Shown: piece by piece, positions 43,208 through 55,661 of the stretch
How the letters are laid out: each line of letters opens with the position of its first letter
Numbering within the stretch: position 1 is the first letter of the stretch
From: Nannochloris sp. 'desiccata'
Lineage: Eukaryota; Chlorophyta; Trebouxiophyceae; Chlorellales; Chlorellaceae
Reading direction: 5' to 3'
Assembly (NCBI GenBank): GCA_019044685.2
Contig: JAGTXX020000009.1
Span: 992,001 to 1,056,000, forward strand
DNA length: 64,000 bases
Notes under the pieces: generated by a model
Database searches by the model: none
What the model was told of the DNA's origin: nothing
Seen by the model: only the letters and a program-made list of their open reading frames with translations
Translations under genes and position numbers: made by a program

Positions 43208-43740
43208 TTTTGTATTGATCAAGCTCAGTTAATATATTTAAAGATGCAGGAAGGTGTTTCAGATGATCATTTTCTTTTTTAAATTCAACTGCTTCCAAAA
43301 TAATATTCACAACGAACCTCGTCATCATCCATCGCGCTAATGATTTCTTAACCATACCCTAGGTTCTCCATATTTATCATTGAAATAGTTGCGTTTAAAG
43401 GAGAAGCTGCAGAAAATACCTTGAAGTTGCTTGAACACCATGCTTTGAATGCTCAGACTCAGCAATATCATAATGATTATGCATAATATATATGCTGCCC
43501 AAAATTGAGTTGGCCTGTTGAAGGAGTTGATTTGTATGTTTTCTGTTACATTCTATCTATTCTTCAAGGTGAGAGCGCAAAATAATGCATGATATATTTA
43601 GAGAAGAAGCTATTTAAATCTACCGAAGCTATCTAGACCTACCGAAAGGGAGGGGAAACAAGCAGGTTATTAATAAAACAGGGGTCTCCGTCGCCCCCGT
43701 CGCCCCCTGCTTCCCCAAAAAGAATAAAAACCCCTTTGTC
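43208..43740. other. Intergenic between RAD50 and FANCM-like gene
   Basis: Both flanking genes read leftwards. TTACA at 43546-43550 is a TGTAA element for RAD50, about 190 nt past its stop. No gene was recognised. Confidence 0.4.
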
Positions 43741-46700
43741 CTACTCCCAAATATCCTCTTTCATAACAGTAGAATGCTGATTCTCATCCTTCACAATCCT
43801 CCACATAAACTCGGCATGCTCACGCGTTCCAATATGCTTAGCAAATGCTTCATCATGAGTAATCACTACCAGCTGGAAATTTTCCTGTTCTCGTCTTGCC
43901 AGCATCAACTGCTTCAAAGCCTCAGCTAAAGATGCGGCGTTTTCAGCATCTAAATTGGTCGTCGGTTCATCTAATGCAAGAATACCACAATTAAGACAAA
44001 ATGTCTCTGCTAACGCTAAACGGATAATTAAACTAGCAAGGACTCGCTGCCCTGCTGAACACCGACCTCTCATATCCAATTCCGCGCCTCCACAGACCAT
44101 AACCACACGATAATTGTACGAACGATTCGCTAAACCACTATCAGTATCAGCTCTAATTTGGATATAATCAATATCAGAATTTCTATACGTCTTTTGCCAC
44201 AGTTCTTTGACTATTTTATTGATCTCAGACATTTTGGTCGTGTGGAAGGAAAGAAGAGCTCGTTCTAGCGCTTTATGAAATTTATCCAAGTCACCAGAAG
44301 CCATTTCAGTGGTGCGCATTTCAATAAGTGCACGACGGTGCTTTAAATCGATGTCATCGTACTCTGGAGCTTCTAATTCCGAAAGTGCCAGCACCGCCGA
44401 CTCTTGAACGACTTCGAGCTGCCCACGAGCTCTATCTGCTTCACTACGAAACTGCCTTTCTTTCGTTTGTAACGCCTGAATCTCATTTTCAAGAGATTCA
44501 CGGTCACCGACGGCAGCTAAAGCAGCACCAGCACGGTCCAAGTCAGTAGCCAAGGTAGCTTCTTCTTTTCTGCTTTTTCGATAGGCGGTAATCTCTAAAA
44601 TTTGACGATTAAAGCTCTCTGTATCTTGGACAGTGGCGCGTTGTTCACCTACTTGTTTTGAAAGGGTTCTCACGTTTTGTTCTTCGGTTGATTGACGGGT
44701 ACGGATGCTACCCAGCTTCTCTTCTGCCTGCGTCAAGGCGGTAGCCCCTCCCCTCTGTTCATATTCTCTGATAGTCCTCTCGCGAGCCTCCAGCTGAGTT
44801 TCCTGGGTCTGTAAACGACGGAGAACCTCTTCTAAATCAGACTCTTCAGACCGGGCTACTGCACGGCCATCATCACGTTCTCTTTGTAAAACTGCACGAC
44901 GTTGCTCAAGAGGGGCTGAAGCTTTCCGAGCGTCGATAAGAGCAGTGGTCATAGCTTCATTCGCAGCAATAATTTCAGTTCTTTGAGCTTCAAGGGAAAC
45001 ACGTTTCTCCACAGCAGAACTAAGCCTCAAAACTTCTTCACGTTCATGATGAACTTCAGATCGCAAAGATGAAATCCCGTCTCTCAGACGGGCCAGTTTT
45101 GAGGTGGCTATTTCTTTCATACGTTCTAATTCAGCACGACGAGCCTCCAAAGCAGCTAATTCAGTATCCACAGTAGTCACAGATCGAGCTGCGTCTGTAA
45201 TGCGTACAGTAGCGCGAAGGCTGTCCACTTCTGATTTCCGCTCGTTAGCTTCCTGAGCCAGACGAGCTAAAGGGACGGCAGCATCCTGTAAAGCATCTTG
45301 AGCATCATGCATTGCTGTTCCTGCAGTGTTTTCTTCACGAGCTGCATCGTCGACTTCATCTTGCAGCGATGCAACCTCTTTTTCAAGCTGTACGATCCTT
45401 TGTTGTACTAGCGGTATTTCGCAATCTCGTAAAGCGTCATGTCGTACAGCTAACGGTTCCAGTACCTTCAGTTCTTGCATCCTCTTTTCTAACTTTTCCA
45501 GCTCTGCACGGACGTTTTCAGCTGACGTATCTTCTAATTCCTTTTCTTTCGAATTAATAAACGCTTGGCACTCAGTAGACGAACTAAAGGGACGCCTGCA
45601 GGTCATGCAGATGCTCTTATCACGGGCAGCTTTGATAAACCCATTTACAAAGTGATTATATACTTTTGTACGACTGGCTTGGATCTCTTTCACCTTGCGG
45701 TCTGCTTCTAAAACCTCCATAGACTTGGCGATCCCTTTGCCTCCAAGAGACGCATCAGAAGCAACAGTCTGCAATCTATGGTTTAACTGAGCAAACTCAG
45801 ACTCGAGCTTGGTTAATTGAGTACGAGTTGCTTGAAGAGTACCATCAGCGGCAGATTTGCGAGATTGCTTCTCTTTTAATGCTGCAGCCGCAGTGTCGTA
45901 TTGGGAACGGCGTTGATCAGCGACTGAGCGAACAGCAGCCACCAAAGCATGGCCAGGTTTTGGCAAATCCTCTGCACGGACGTTTAAAGTCAGCATTAAC
46001 TTTGAACGGTGGCGATCCAAAAGTTCAAACACTTTAGTCGATGCAGTTTGAAGTTCCTGCGCCTTGAAATTCATTCGAGACGTTTCTTCAGCTGCAGCAG
46101 ATAAGATTTTACGTTCTGAACGGAGTGTATCAGCTTTAGATGCTAAACTAAACATTTCTTCAGTAATTTGGCGACTTTCTTGCTCCAAAGATGAGTTTTC
46201 GAGCTCATTTTCGCGTTGTTGCAGCTCTTCAGTTTTGGCAGCAACTCGAGCTCGAGCAGCCTCTAAAGCGTGTATATTCGCACCAGCTTCGGTATCAAGC
46301 TGAATTTGAAGCTCTTTAAGCTTAATTTCATTCTTCCTGACGCTTTCTTGCTTCATTTTTAAGCTTTCAGCCATGGCATTTATTTTCCCGGTCACCTCGT
46401 CGACAGCACGCCCAGCAGCATCGTCAGCAGCACGATGCCTTTGACGAGAAGCATCCATATTTTTACGTGCTGTGTCTATCTGAGTTTGAAATGCAAATAT
46501 AAGGGCTCTAGAAGAGTCAGTAGAAAGTTCACCACCACCGCTGCCAAGTCCCGGAGGCAATTCCACCCCATTCTCTATACAGATTCGCCGCAAAAATCTA
46601 TCACGTTCTTCAATATTACGTGTATGAGCTTCAGATTCGGCTTGTAATCTCCCCAGAGCACGTGATTCTCTATCACCCTGCTCCCGTAAGGCGTCGAGTT

Positions 46701-47934
46701 GTAGCTGCGCCGAATGAAGCTCCCTCTCCAAAGTTTGCAATTGCGCTCTAGACCCAGCCAAATTACTTTCAAAATCGTTAAGACAGCCTTCTAATTCTTC
46801 TTCAGAAAGTTCTAAATCTTCAGGACAGTAACTAGCCACAAGACGGGCATATGTTTCGGCGTTCTTACTCACTAAAAGATCATATCTCGCTTTCATGGAG
46901 ACGATATCATCTCCAAAATCAGCCATAGAAGATAATTTGCCATCTATTCCACTACGAGAAGCCATGCATTCTTTAATTTTGACATCTAGTTGCTCTATAT
47001 CTTTATCAAGTCTTATCGCTTTTTCTTCTGCTTCTGCTATTTGGGTTCTAAGCCTTGCTGCGTGATCTTTCTGCGTTTTCAGTACTTCTAAATCTTTTTT
47101 CTTCAGCTGGGTGTCCATCATCTGCTGTTTACGGATCTTGCGTAAGTCATCCAAGGCCTTTGTGTATTTTGTAGCGCTGAAAATATCATCGAATTTTTTC
47201 TTTAAAATTTGACCTTCTGCTAATGGCCAATTTGACTCTTCCTGATGCACAAAAATAACATTCTCCAAAATAGCTTTACTCACGCCCATGAAGACAGGCA
47301 CCATGGCATTTAATTCAGCACAACGATGAGGAATAGCGTGCATTTGGCCCGTCTCTGGGTCGGAAGTTTGGATAGTACTATCTAGCGCTTTAAAAGTCAT
47401 ATCCGTCTTTTTTTGAGTGAGTTGGAAAGAGCGCACGACGATAAATGGTTGGTGAAGAGCGTTGTAGAAACGGAGTTTAATTTGACCTTTTACTTCGGTC
47501 TCGCCAGCGACCTTGGGGTCATGAATAAAACTCTTGCCCTTGTTAGTGTGAGGAGGGAGTTCACCAGTGCACGACATCTTGAGACACTCGATGACAGTCT
47601 ATATAGGTCAGAGAAGGGGGAGAGAGGAGAAGAATGGGAGTGAGATGGAATTTCAAAAAGTGGTTGAAGGCAACGACGATGGTGAGAGAGCAGAAGAAAA
47701 ACTTACTGTTTTGCCAGCGCCATTATGGCCGACGATAAGGGTCAAGGGCTTGTAGAATTCTATAACGACCTTGTTTTCGGGACTAAACGACCGAATGCCC
47801 TTAATGAGCATCTGCAGGGGAGCGAGAAAAAGAACATATATTCAAGGTTTCGATCTTAGCCCAAAATAAGTGATCACTTGGCAGAACACGTGGCGGTGGA
47901 AAAAGGCAGTGCTTACCTTGTCTATACTACTCAT
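43741..47934 (-). CDS. RAD50: RAD50 DNA double-strand break repair ATPase
   Basis: Three exons (47934..47917, 47811..47707, 47598..43741) join in frame to 1326 residues, near human length. The 18-nt first exon gives MSSIDK. Exon 2 carries the Walker A loop ([13 protein letters not shown], about 34-41). Exon 3 resumes with [16 protein letters not shown] and the Q-loop ([11 protein letters not shown]). Long coiled coils flank the zinc hook CMTC at about residue 702. The C-terminal lobe has the signature ([20 protein letters not shown]), Walker B/D-loop ([11 protein letters not shown]) and VVITHDE. RAD50 forms the MRN complex with MRE11 and NBS1 for break sensing and processing. The longest frame alone (from 47577) would lack the Walker A site, which shows the two short upstream exons are needed. 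Confidence 0.95.
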
Positions 47935-48465
47935 TCTGAGTGCGGTTTGCGTTGAAAAAGCCTCAGGCGAGAATTGTATATTCAAATTAGCTTTGATTTA
48001 AAATTGTTTTGGACTGGCGTCAACATTTTACTCGTCCATCCTTGGCAGAGGGCTGGATATGAGGAAGATCTAGCCCAATTGTAGTCCGAAATTTCAAAAT
48101 AAAGTTGTGAGAGTGAACCTCTGAGGGCTTTATCAGCAGTTGAAGTTGCTCTGCAAACAGTTCTGGGCCCCAACAAAAACGCCTATAAATCTATGCCACA
48201 GGCGCCAGGGCTTTATAATAACTGTTTATAGTGCATTAGCAAGTCCTGAAAAATATTATCAGAGAAGGACTTGTTCCTAAGTTGCCCCATAAACAAAATA
48301 ATTTAGCAACCAACTTTGCTTCGATCGACCGCACAGCGAGCGCTCAGAAACAGCATTGGCCCTATTTGCCAGAGAGAAAACAGCATTAAGACCAATTACT
48401 GCATTGGCGCCATTGAACACTTTCCTTGATCGACCCATCTAATTAAATAAAATTGCACACAAAAT
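47935..48465. promoter_or_regulatory. Divergent promoter region, RAD50 / ADF-like gene
   Basis: About 530 bp. A palindromic TTGGCGCCATTG at 48414-48425 resembles an E2F-type site (one mismatch to the usual TTTSGCGC form) and lies near the ADF-like gene start. CTTTATAATAA near 48210 is AT-rich but not a clear TATA box. Regulation by E2F is only a suggestion. Confidence 0.3.
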
Positions 48466-49493
48466 ATGGCTGATAGTTTACAGTCTTTAGTGAACACCAA
48501 GGCCGCTTTGGATCTAAACCTGGTAACCCAAGCTGATTATGATGCAGTCAAATCTGCCTTCCTGAAAGCACAGCAGCTTCGCACAGCTCTGGATTCAGGT
48601 TTGATCTCACAGGAAGATTTTGACGCCAACAAATCAGAATACCTCACCAACTTGACTTTGCAAGACCCAGCACCCATTCCTCCAGCCCGCGCAGCACCTG
48701 TTCAACGCGTACCTTCTCCTAATGGTGTATCAAGAGCTGCCCCTGAAGCTCCAGCTCCCGTAGCTGCACCACCGCCTCGTGCTCCCGCCCCACCACCTCT
48801 GGCACCTCCTGCCCCACCTGTAGCTGCCGCTGCTGCCATTCCAGCCCTTGTACCCACCTCAGCACCTGTTTCTCGCAGTTCATCTGCTGCATCCATCCCT
48901 TCTAATATCCCTAAACTTGGAGGTGCTAAGGCTCTTAGCAATGGTGTCTCAATGAGCGGCATTGGCGTCAGTGAAGATGCAGTCAATCTCTATTATTTCA
49001 TCCGAGCAAAATCTGCCTATAAATGGGCGTTATGGAATGTAGATGCGAAAGGAACGACTGTAGTTATCGATCAAGTGGGTGAACCTGATTCAAATTTTCA
49101 AGAATTTTTAGCTGCCCTGCCAGCAGACGACTGCCGCTATGGAAGTAAGTTCAAATTTCTATTGTTAGAAAACTAGGATGCATATCCTTAAACAGTTCTA
49201 ATATAGTATTGAATATTTTATTAATGTCTTTTCCCTCAACCAATTATCTAAAATAACACACTGCAGTTTTCGATTATCAGTTCACTGCATTCGACGGCAA
49301 TGTCATGAATAAACTTGTCTTTTTAAATTGGGCACCTGATAACGCCAAAGTCAAAGCCAAAATGATGTATGCTTCTACAAAGGATTTCTTTAAAGGTCAT
49401 TTAGATGGAATCTCTGCTGAATTCCAGGCGTCAGATTTAGATGATGTGAGTGAAGAGATTGTGGAGGAGGCAGTCAGAGCGCTAAAGAGGTAG
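48466..49493 (+). CDS. ADF/cofilin-domain protein with N-terminal SHOCT-like repeats
   Basis: Exons 48466..49144 and 49267..49493 join to 301 residues. Residues about 1-62 hold two tandem helical repeats (ALDLNLVTQADYDAVKSAFL and ALDSGLISQEDFDANKSEYL) that look like SHOCT-type short C-terminal motifs. Residues about 65-155 are a Pro/Ala-rich linker. From about 160 an actin-depolymerising-factor homology domain follows: SGIGVSEDAVNLYYFIRAKS, DDCRYGIFDYQF, KLVFLNWAPDNAKVKAKMMY, and ASTKDFFKGHLDGISAEFQA. The last two blocks contain the actin-binding long helix of ADF. Canonical algal ADF is about 140 residues, so the N-terminal half is an addition. TGTAA is at 49685, about 190 nt after the stop. 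Confidence 0.87.
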
Positions 49494-49812
49494 AAACATA
49501 ATTGGCTGTTTTCGGAAGAAAGAAAGTCAAGGAAACGGAAATGTGGACAAGTAAATATTCATAATTTGGTATTCGTTTTAGGTAGAGGATAGGTCTCGTG
49601 AAAAATTACACCTTGAGTTTGCTTCTACTGCTTTACTTGTTTAATGCTTTGACAAAAGCTGGGAAATAATCAAGCTTGAGAACATGTAAATTATGCCCTT
49701 CTTTTAGAGCAAAGATAAAGGAGAGACACTGTTCTGTAGGTTAAGATAAAGAAGATATAATTAAAACATGTAATTCGAGCACTGCATTCCACTATAACCT
49801 TCTCCCTGTGCT
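49494..49812. other. Convergent 3' region
   Basis: It holds the TGTAA element of the ADF-like gene (49685-49689). No gene was recognised. Confidence 0.4.
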
Positions 49813-50424
49813 TTACTTCCTGCCTCTCCCACCTTTGCCAAACTGAGTTTGGCGCATATTGGTCTTCTTCTTGCCTGCTCCCTTGCTTAACCCCGCCAGG
49901 CACTGTTCTACTGAGCTTTGCATTTTCAAATTCAATTCTTCTAAAATCTCTTCTCCATGTTCACTGCCGTGTAAGCTGCGTTTCGCGCCTTCAAGCTTTC
50001 GCTGAGCACTTTCAGCTTGCCCTAAAAGTTTCTGCAGCGCCAGGCGGGTAGACAAGTTTGAGCGGGAAAGCATCTGCGCCATGCTATCAGCACGTGATTT
50101 TAAATGATAGTGGCGCTGATTATAGCTATAATCAAATTCTGGTTGGTGAAGCATCGCCTGGATGTGTTCAAGCTGCAGTTGTTTAGAGGGAAGTAGGGGA
50201 AAGTGCTGAGCGAGCGAGCTCGAGAAAAATAGGTCTGTGAAATTAAACGAGTATCAAGCGCCTCATTCACGCAGATGCGTCTCTAAAGTCACGCCCATAA
50301 TTTGTTTATTATTCACCTGTTCATTGCAGGAGGTTACAAGCTTATCAAAAGCGTCGCTGCCCTTTTTAGGTGCTGCAGTCTTGGTTTTGTGAAGCTTTGC
50401 TTGAGCTTTTGGTTTCCCGGCCAT
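49813..50424 (-). CDS. Small basic coiled-coil protein, unknown function
   Basis: Exons 50424..50317 and 50172..49813 join in phase 0 to 155 residues. The N terminus is lysine-rich (MAGKPKAQAKLHKTKTAAPK), followed by a predicted helix (SDAFDKLVTSCNEQ-LEHIQAML). Residues about 60-130 are charged and amphipathic, likely coiled coil, and the tail ends in a basic Gly/Arg/Lys stretch (FGKGGRGRK). The composition suggests a nuclear or RNA-associated protein, but I recognise no family. The clean splice and good ATG context (CACCATGG) support a real gene. Confidence 0.65.
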
Positions 50425-50732
50425 GGTGTTTCCTCACCCTTTATTATATCAAATTAATACTTTGTCAAAATGTAAAGAATAAAAAACACTGTTTAAAAAG
50501 ACCCTAGCGTCGAACATAAGCATTTTGTAGCGTTCGAGAAATGCCTGCTGACAATTTTTCGGGAGAGCTTGAAAACCTGCTCTTTCTATTTCAACTATCT
50601 GGAAAGGTGAAACCTCCATTATACTTCATTATTTGTATACTTTGTTACGAAATTGGATAGATCATACTATATACATTTCAATGAAGCACGGAATGAAAGC
50701 AAGTATGTAAAAATGCAGAACAGCTTTCGCTC
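50425..50732. other. Short intergenic region
   Basis: It separates the small basic protein gene from the FtsHi stop codon. Nothing was recognised. Confidence 0.35.
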
Positions 50733-53684
50733 CTAAAGCTGAATAACCGAGCGCTCTTCTTTATCTTTAATCCAATCATTCAGCTCTAACCCCTCATACT
50801 TTGGCACTTCTGGAGCTACAGGGAAATTATCCAACCCAGAAGGACTCTTATTAAACTCAGCGAGAGTTTCCAACCTCTTCCTTTGCTCAGGATTTAAAAG
50901 CTGAGCTCTCGCTTGCTCTGCTTTCTGTTTTGCTATGCTGCCTGGCACGAGATCCCAATCACTGACTCTACCCATAACAACCTCAACCAGCTGACGCATC
51001 TCTTCGCTACCCAATATATCCCCAAGCTCCTCTTGAAGCGCTTCAGAACCTGAAATAGAGGCACCATTGCCAACACTACCAGCACGTGTTTCCAAGCTCG
51101 GGCTTGAAACTTTTAACTTTTCATTTTCTTCCTGCTCTTCAACCGGCACCGTCCCCAAAGGCGTAGTTTCTAACAACTCTACTATCCTGCTTCCAAGCAC
51201 AGTCTCGTCTGTGTTCTCGCACAGCTCTTTCGCTACTTGCTCAATCACCACCTTCCTTTGGAAAACTAACTCTCTTGCTCGGGCATATGCACCCTTTTGC
51301 AAAGCTAAAATTTCTTCATCGTGCAAGGTATCTTTCCAAGCAGTCGTAGGGTCATTTCCACCACCCATACGCATATTTGTCAATACAGGGGTGTCTCTAG
51401 AAACTGGATGAAGCTGAGAATCAATAACGATCCATTTGGCTAGTTCACCCGCTTTGGCAATTTCTTTTGAAGTTAATAATGAAGCACCATCTGAACCATA
51501 AAGAATCTCCTCTGTACAACGTGGGACGTACAATGGAGTCATCAATGCACAGAAGAGCTCGTATGGGCTTAAAGGACGGTCTATCTTCACTGCATTAACC
51601 TTGGAGCCTTCTGCTGCAAGCAAGTGCCAAGTACCGCCATCACTGCGAGGCTCTTGAGGTACGAATAAAATACGGGCTTGAGCTCCACCACGTGGTCGAA
51701 CCGTCACATGTTCTAATGGAGGTAATCCTGGGGTTAAAGCAAAGGCAACAGCGCGTGCTGCTTCGACAGCAGCGTACCTCCTCTTTGCTTCAGAGTCCGG
51801 AAGAGATGTGTGTGGCAAGCCAAGACGGACTTTTTCCATCGCTTCTTTCAAAATTGAAATATCTATTGTAGGAGAATCTCGTCGCACAGCTAAAATCGCA
51901 GCTTCGTTTAACAAATTTGCCAACTCAGCACCGCTATATCCAATCGCCAAGTCAGCTACTTGTTTAAGCAGAGCGTCCTCGTTAGACCGATCAATGGGTT
52001 TATCTTTTGCATGGACTTGCAAAATACGAAGACGGTTTGCAGGTGATGGTAATCCCATGTGAATGGTACGATCAAACCGACCAGGACGTAATAACGCCTC
52101 ATCTAGAGCAGAAGCTAAATTTGTGGCGCCGATAATTAGAACTGCATCGTCTCTAAAGAAACCATCCATCTCAGTAAGAAGCTGAAGTAACCCTTGCTCC
52201 CGTTCTGCAGAACCAGAGTCTCCGCCAGAATCTGAGCGTGATTTGCCAATCGCATCGATCTCATCGATGAAAATAATAGAGGGAGAGGCTTTTCTTGCCG
52301 CTCGGAAGAGTGAGCGGATTCTAGCGGCAGCGACACCTTGAAACATCTCTACAAATTCAGCTCCATTGGCAGAAAAAAATGGGATACCAGCTTCACCAGC
52401 CATGGCCTTTGCTAAAAGAGTTTTTCCAGTACCAGGGGGTCCTTCAAGTAATACCCCTCGTACAGGATGTGCCCCCATACTGCGGAACTTTTCATCTCCT
52501 AGAAGAATGTCTAAAATAATACGAATATCATCTTTGACTGCGTCAATACCAGCCACGTCTTCATACCGTACTCCAGTATCTTTCTTAGACTTTTTCTTTG
52601 ATTTCTTGCCATCTTTGTCGACGGTTTCTTCTTCAACGTTGAACGCTTGTGCTCTGTGGCTTCCTATTTGTTCCGCCATTTCTTCCTCTGCGCTCTTTTT
52701 CTGCTTTCCAAATTTGTTCAAAACCCATTCACCAGCGCCTACGACTAAACGTAAAGCTAATAAACCAACAATAGGTATGAACTGTGTACTATATTGATTC
52801 AGCCAGACATATGCATCGCCTGGGTCAACCACTTGCAACTCTGGTCGTACTTCATTTAACTTCAATAAGTTTTCGTACGGAATACGTAATTGGCCATTCA
52901 TCCAAACTCTACGCTCTTGAGAACGTTTGATTAATTCCATTAGAGTGCCTTCTTCCCAAACATCTCCTGGTAACTCACAATAATATCTATTTTTCTCCAT
53001 TTTCCATTCAGGAACCTCGTCTGCGTATTGGATATTGTAGTCACGGCGATCATAAGTGACTGTGGTGAAATCAGATTCTGTGTTTTCTACAGGGATTTCT
53101 ACAATTGCAGTGCGGCCGTCGGAAAGGAGGACCAAACGTTTTACTTTCTTCTTAGCTAGGAGTTCTAAAAGACGCGCGTAGGATAACTGGAAGGACCCTG
53201 TAGGAGGGAATACGTCGCCGTAGTAGACACGGTCGTAAATTTTCTTGCCTTGCTTCTTTAGAGAGGCGATATAAGCATCTAGGCTGCCTTCTTGAGCGTC
53301 GGCGGCGGGGGATGTGGCAGATGCATTCTTGGTAGTTGCTGCTGCTGCAATCTGGGCCTGCATTGGTAAAGAAGATAAATATATAGAGATTTAGTTAAGA
53401 TCAACTAGAGATATTGGCAGGTAGAATACGGTGTAACTTGAAAAATTTAAGCAAAATGTCCAATCTGCATGTTTGGCAATTCATTCTCCAACACTCACCA
53501 CTTCCACAGTCTTAGAGCGCGCTGTGGGCACATCATCTCCTCGATCATTGCTTTTATAAGATGCTTGGCACACATAGCGTCCACCTGGGATGGGAATACT
53601 TCTAATCGATGCCGCCATCAAACGATTTCTTGGCAAGAGCTCGGTGCTCTTGGCACATTGCAACCTTAAGCCATTTGTGTTCAT
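50733..53684 (-). CDS. FtsHi: plastid FtsH-like AAA protein with inactive protease site
   Basis: Exons 53684..53499 and 53357..50733 join to 936 residues. Exon 1 is a likely chloroplast transit peptide (basic, hydroxylated, few acids). A membrane segment lies in the N-terminal half ([20 protein letters not shown]). The AAA module is complete: [28 protein letters not shown], and the second region of homology with arginine fingers (LLRPGRFDR). Where active FtsH proteases have the zinc motif HEAGH, this protein reads AAVEAARAV: both His are gone while the Glu remains. That defines the FtsHi group, which in plants forms an import-motor/assembly complex rather than a protease. Which FtsHi paralogue it is cannot be decided here. 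ATTTATATAA near 53771-53780 is a TATA candidate. Confidence 0.9.
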
Positions 53685-54074
53685 TGTGATTCAGAACATA
53701 TAAAAGCGTTCTTTGGGAAAATGCGTTACTTAATGAACAACGAGAAAGAGTTGATAGAATTCAAATTGCTATTTATATAAAATGAACTGCCCCGATGCGC
53801 CTGTTCCGTAAATTGTTGTATGCTGAGTTCGATATGCAGCATCGGCATGGCCATATGCCGTTGTATATCGCCAGGATTCAGAGCTAGCCACTTCTTTCTT
53901 TAATTCGTTTCACCACACGACAACACTTCAAAAGCCGCGGTTCTGAACCCTTAGCGACCAGTTGTTAAATTGTATACCGGAGAAAACACTAATGGCATCT
54001 CTTCAAAGCAGCGAGCTCCATATTTCCCGTGTCTAGCTTTCATTTTTTTTTTTGATTAATTCGACGAAACCAAG
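53685..54074. promoter_or_regulatory. Divergent promoter region, FtsHi / TraB-family gene
   Basis: About 390 bp. A TATA-like ATTTATATAAAA at about 53771-53782 lies 88-98 nt upstream of the FtsHi ATG; it is near-palindromic. No motif was recognised for the TraB-family gene. Confidence 0.35.
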
Positions 54075-55139
54075 ATGGTCGTGTCGGGGTCTCGCTCACT
54101 CGCGCTTTTCCAACGTGCAGTAATACATGCTGCTCCAAGACATGCACGCCGATTTCTTATCTCCGGAAAAAGGAAATTCTCCTTCGATGGGAACACAAAC
54201 TTTTCCCGGTGCCAACGCTGCAATGTGTATGCTTGGTCCAATTCAGACCCACAAAGCCCTCCTCCAACCTGTAGATTCTATACATCAACAACATCTTCAC
54301 CAAGTGTTGGTGGCACCGCAATTTTATCCCAGACAACATCTTTCCTTAGGAATTTAGACAATGGAGCTGAAATTTTTCTTGTCGGAACCGCCCATGTCTC
54401 CGAGCAATCCGCCCAAGAGGTCCGAGATATGATAACGTTAATAAAACCAGACGTTGTAATGATAGAATTATGTCCTTCGCGAGCTGAAAGACTGCGTAAA
54501 GGTCAATCCAGTGATGCAGATTTTCTCAAAGATGCTCTGGGGCAGCTTTTCCGGCCCGGCGCTCATTTCGGTCAACAACTGGTCAAACTCTCTTTACAAG
54601 GCATGTACAGAATGCTCCACAATTTAGGTATGGATGTTGGGGGAGAGTTTAAAGCAGCAATGCTTGCTGCTGAAAAACAAGGCGCTAAACTCGTCTACGG
54701 CGATCGAGATGGCAATGAAACCTTGTTAAGATTAAGTAAGGCGGTGAGGATTGAAGATATCTTCAAAATGGTTGCTGGAGGCGGGCCACAGCCACCACAA
54801 GGTATGGTAGACTTCTTCGAAAACAACATAAATAACAACAGTACTGGTAATAGTACAAACAGTAGTACGGTAAAGTCAAGATTAGAGGCACAAGTAGAGG
54901 CTATGAAGACTCGAGCGATGGCTCGGCAAATGAGCACTTGGATGCGTGAAATGAATCCTGCTCTCGCGACAGCGTTAATTGATGAAAGAGATGAATTTAT
55001 GGTACAAAAATTACGTGGATTACAGGGGAGAGTGGTTGGTGTGGTGGGGTTGGCGCATTTAGATGGGATAGAAAGAAGGTGGGAGGCATTGCAGCAGGGC
55101 GCCGGAAGTGTGATTGCAGCACCAAAATTTATTAGTTAG
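54075..55139 (+). CDS. TraB/TIKI-family protein, probably organellar
   Basis: A single exon encodes 354 residues. The TraB domain covers about residues 95-345: IFLVGTAHVSEQSAQEV, DVVMIELCPSRAERL, KLVYGDRDGNETLLRL, DERDEFMVQKL, and VVGVVGLAHLDGI. These are the GTAHVS, E..P.R, YGDRD, RDE and GxxH blocks of the family. Eukaryotic members of this type (TRABD-like) are usually linked to mitochondria or plastid outer membranes; biochemical role is unsettled. The N terminus is Arg/Ser/Phe-rich without acids for about 40 residues, consistent with organelle targeting. An Asn/Ser/Thr-rich insert sits near residue 255-265. TGTAA lies at 55330-55334. Confidence 0.85.
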   Translation: MVVSGSRSLALFQRAVIHAAPRHARRFLISGKRKFSFDGNTNFSRCQRCNVYAWSNSDPQSPPPTCRFYTSTTSSPSVGGTAILSQTTSFLRNLDNGAEIFLVGTAHVSEQSAQEVRDMITLIKPDVVMIELCPSRAERLRKGQSSDADFLKDALGQLFRPGAHFGQQLVKLSLQGMYRMLHNLGMDVGGEFKAAMLAAEKQGAKLVYGDRDGNETLLRLSKAVRIEDIFKMVAGGGPQPPQGMVDFFENNINNNSTGNSTNSSTVKSRLEAQVEAMKTRAMARQMSTWMREMNPALATALIDERDEFMVQKLRGLQGRVVGVVGLAHLDGIERRWEALQQGAGSVIAAPKFIS

Positions 55140-55476
55140 TTATATGAGCTGCCTTAAACTACTAATTGATTGTATATATATATATATATATCTTACACAA
55201 TGGTGTAGTTCCATTTTTACTATAATAGTGTACACGGAAGTGATAACTGATCAGGGAGAGCAAAGAAAACAAGTTTCCTCAATTTTTTATTCTTTCGCTC
55301 TGCCTGCGGAACAAAGAAATGTTGCAAAATGTAAAGAGAAAATGCTAGAAATTTTATACATTTATAGTTCGCTGCGCAATTTCTTTTATTTTATTCAATC
55401 TATTGACTCATAAAGAATATGATGGGGTTCATCTGTTTTATCAGAAAAGCCAAAAAAGAAAGAAGGGAAAAAAAAA

Positions 55477-55493
55477 GGGGGGGGGGGGGGGGG
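55477..55493. repeat. Poly-G tract (17 G) preceded by poly-A
   Basis: An uninterrupted run of G follows a run of nine A. Such tracts can adopt quadruplex structures and are prone to sequencing error, so length is uncertain. Confidence 0.8.
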
Positions 55494-55636
55494 TTGCTTG
55501 CCTGGCAGCCGAGTCCCGAGGGGAGCTGAGAAATCTGGGGGAAAAAACCAATCTTGTAGATAGTATCTATTCTGCAGAAAGAAGCGCTTTGGCTTCATAT
55601 CTAGCTGTCCAAGAATAGACCAGAGAGCGAGAAAGT

Positions 55637-55661
55637 AAATCAAATCAAATCAAATCAAATC
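55637..55661. repeat. (AAATC)5 microsatellite
   Basis: Five perfect tandem AAATC units in the 3' region of the START-domain gene. Confidence 0.9.
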
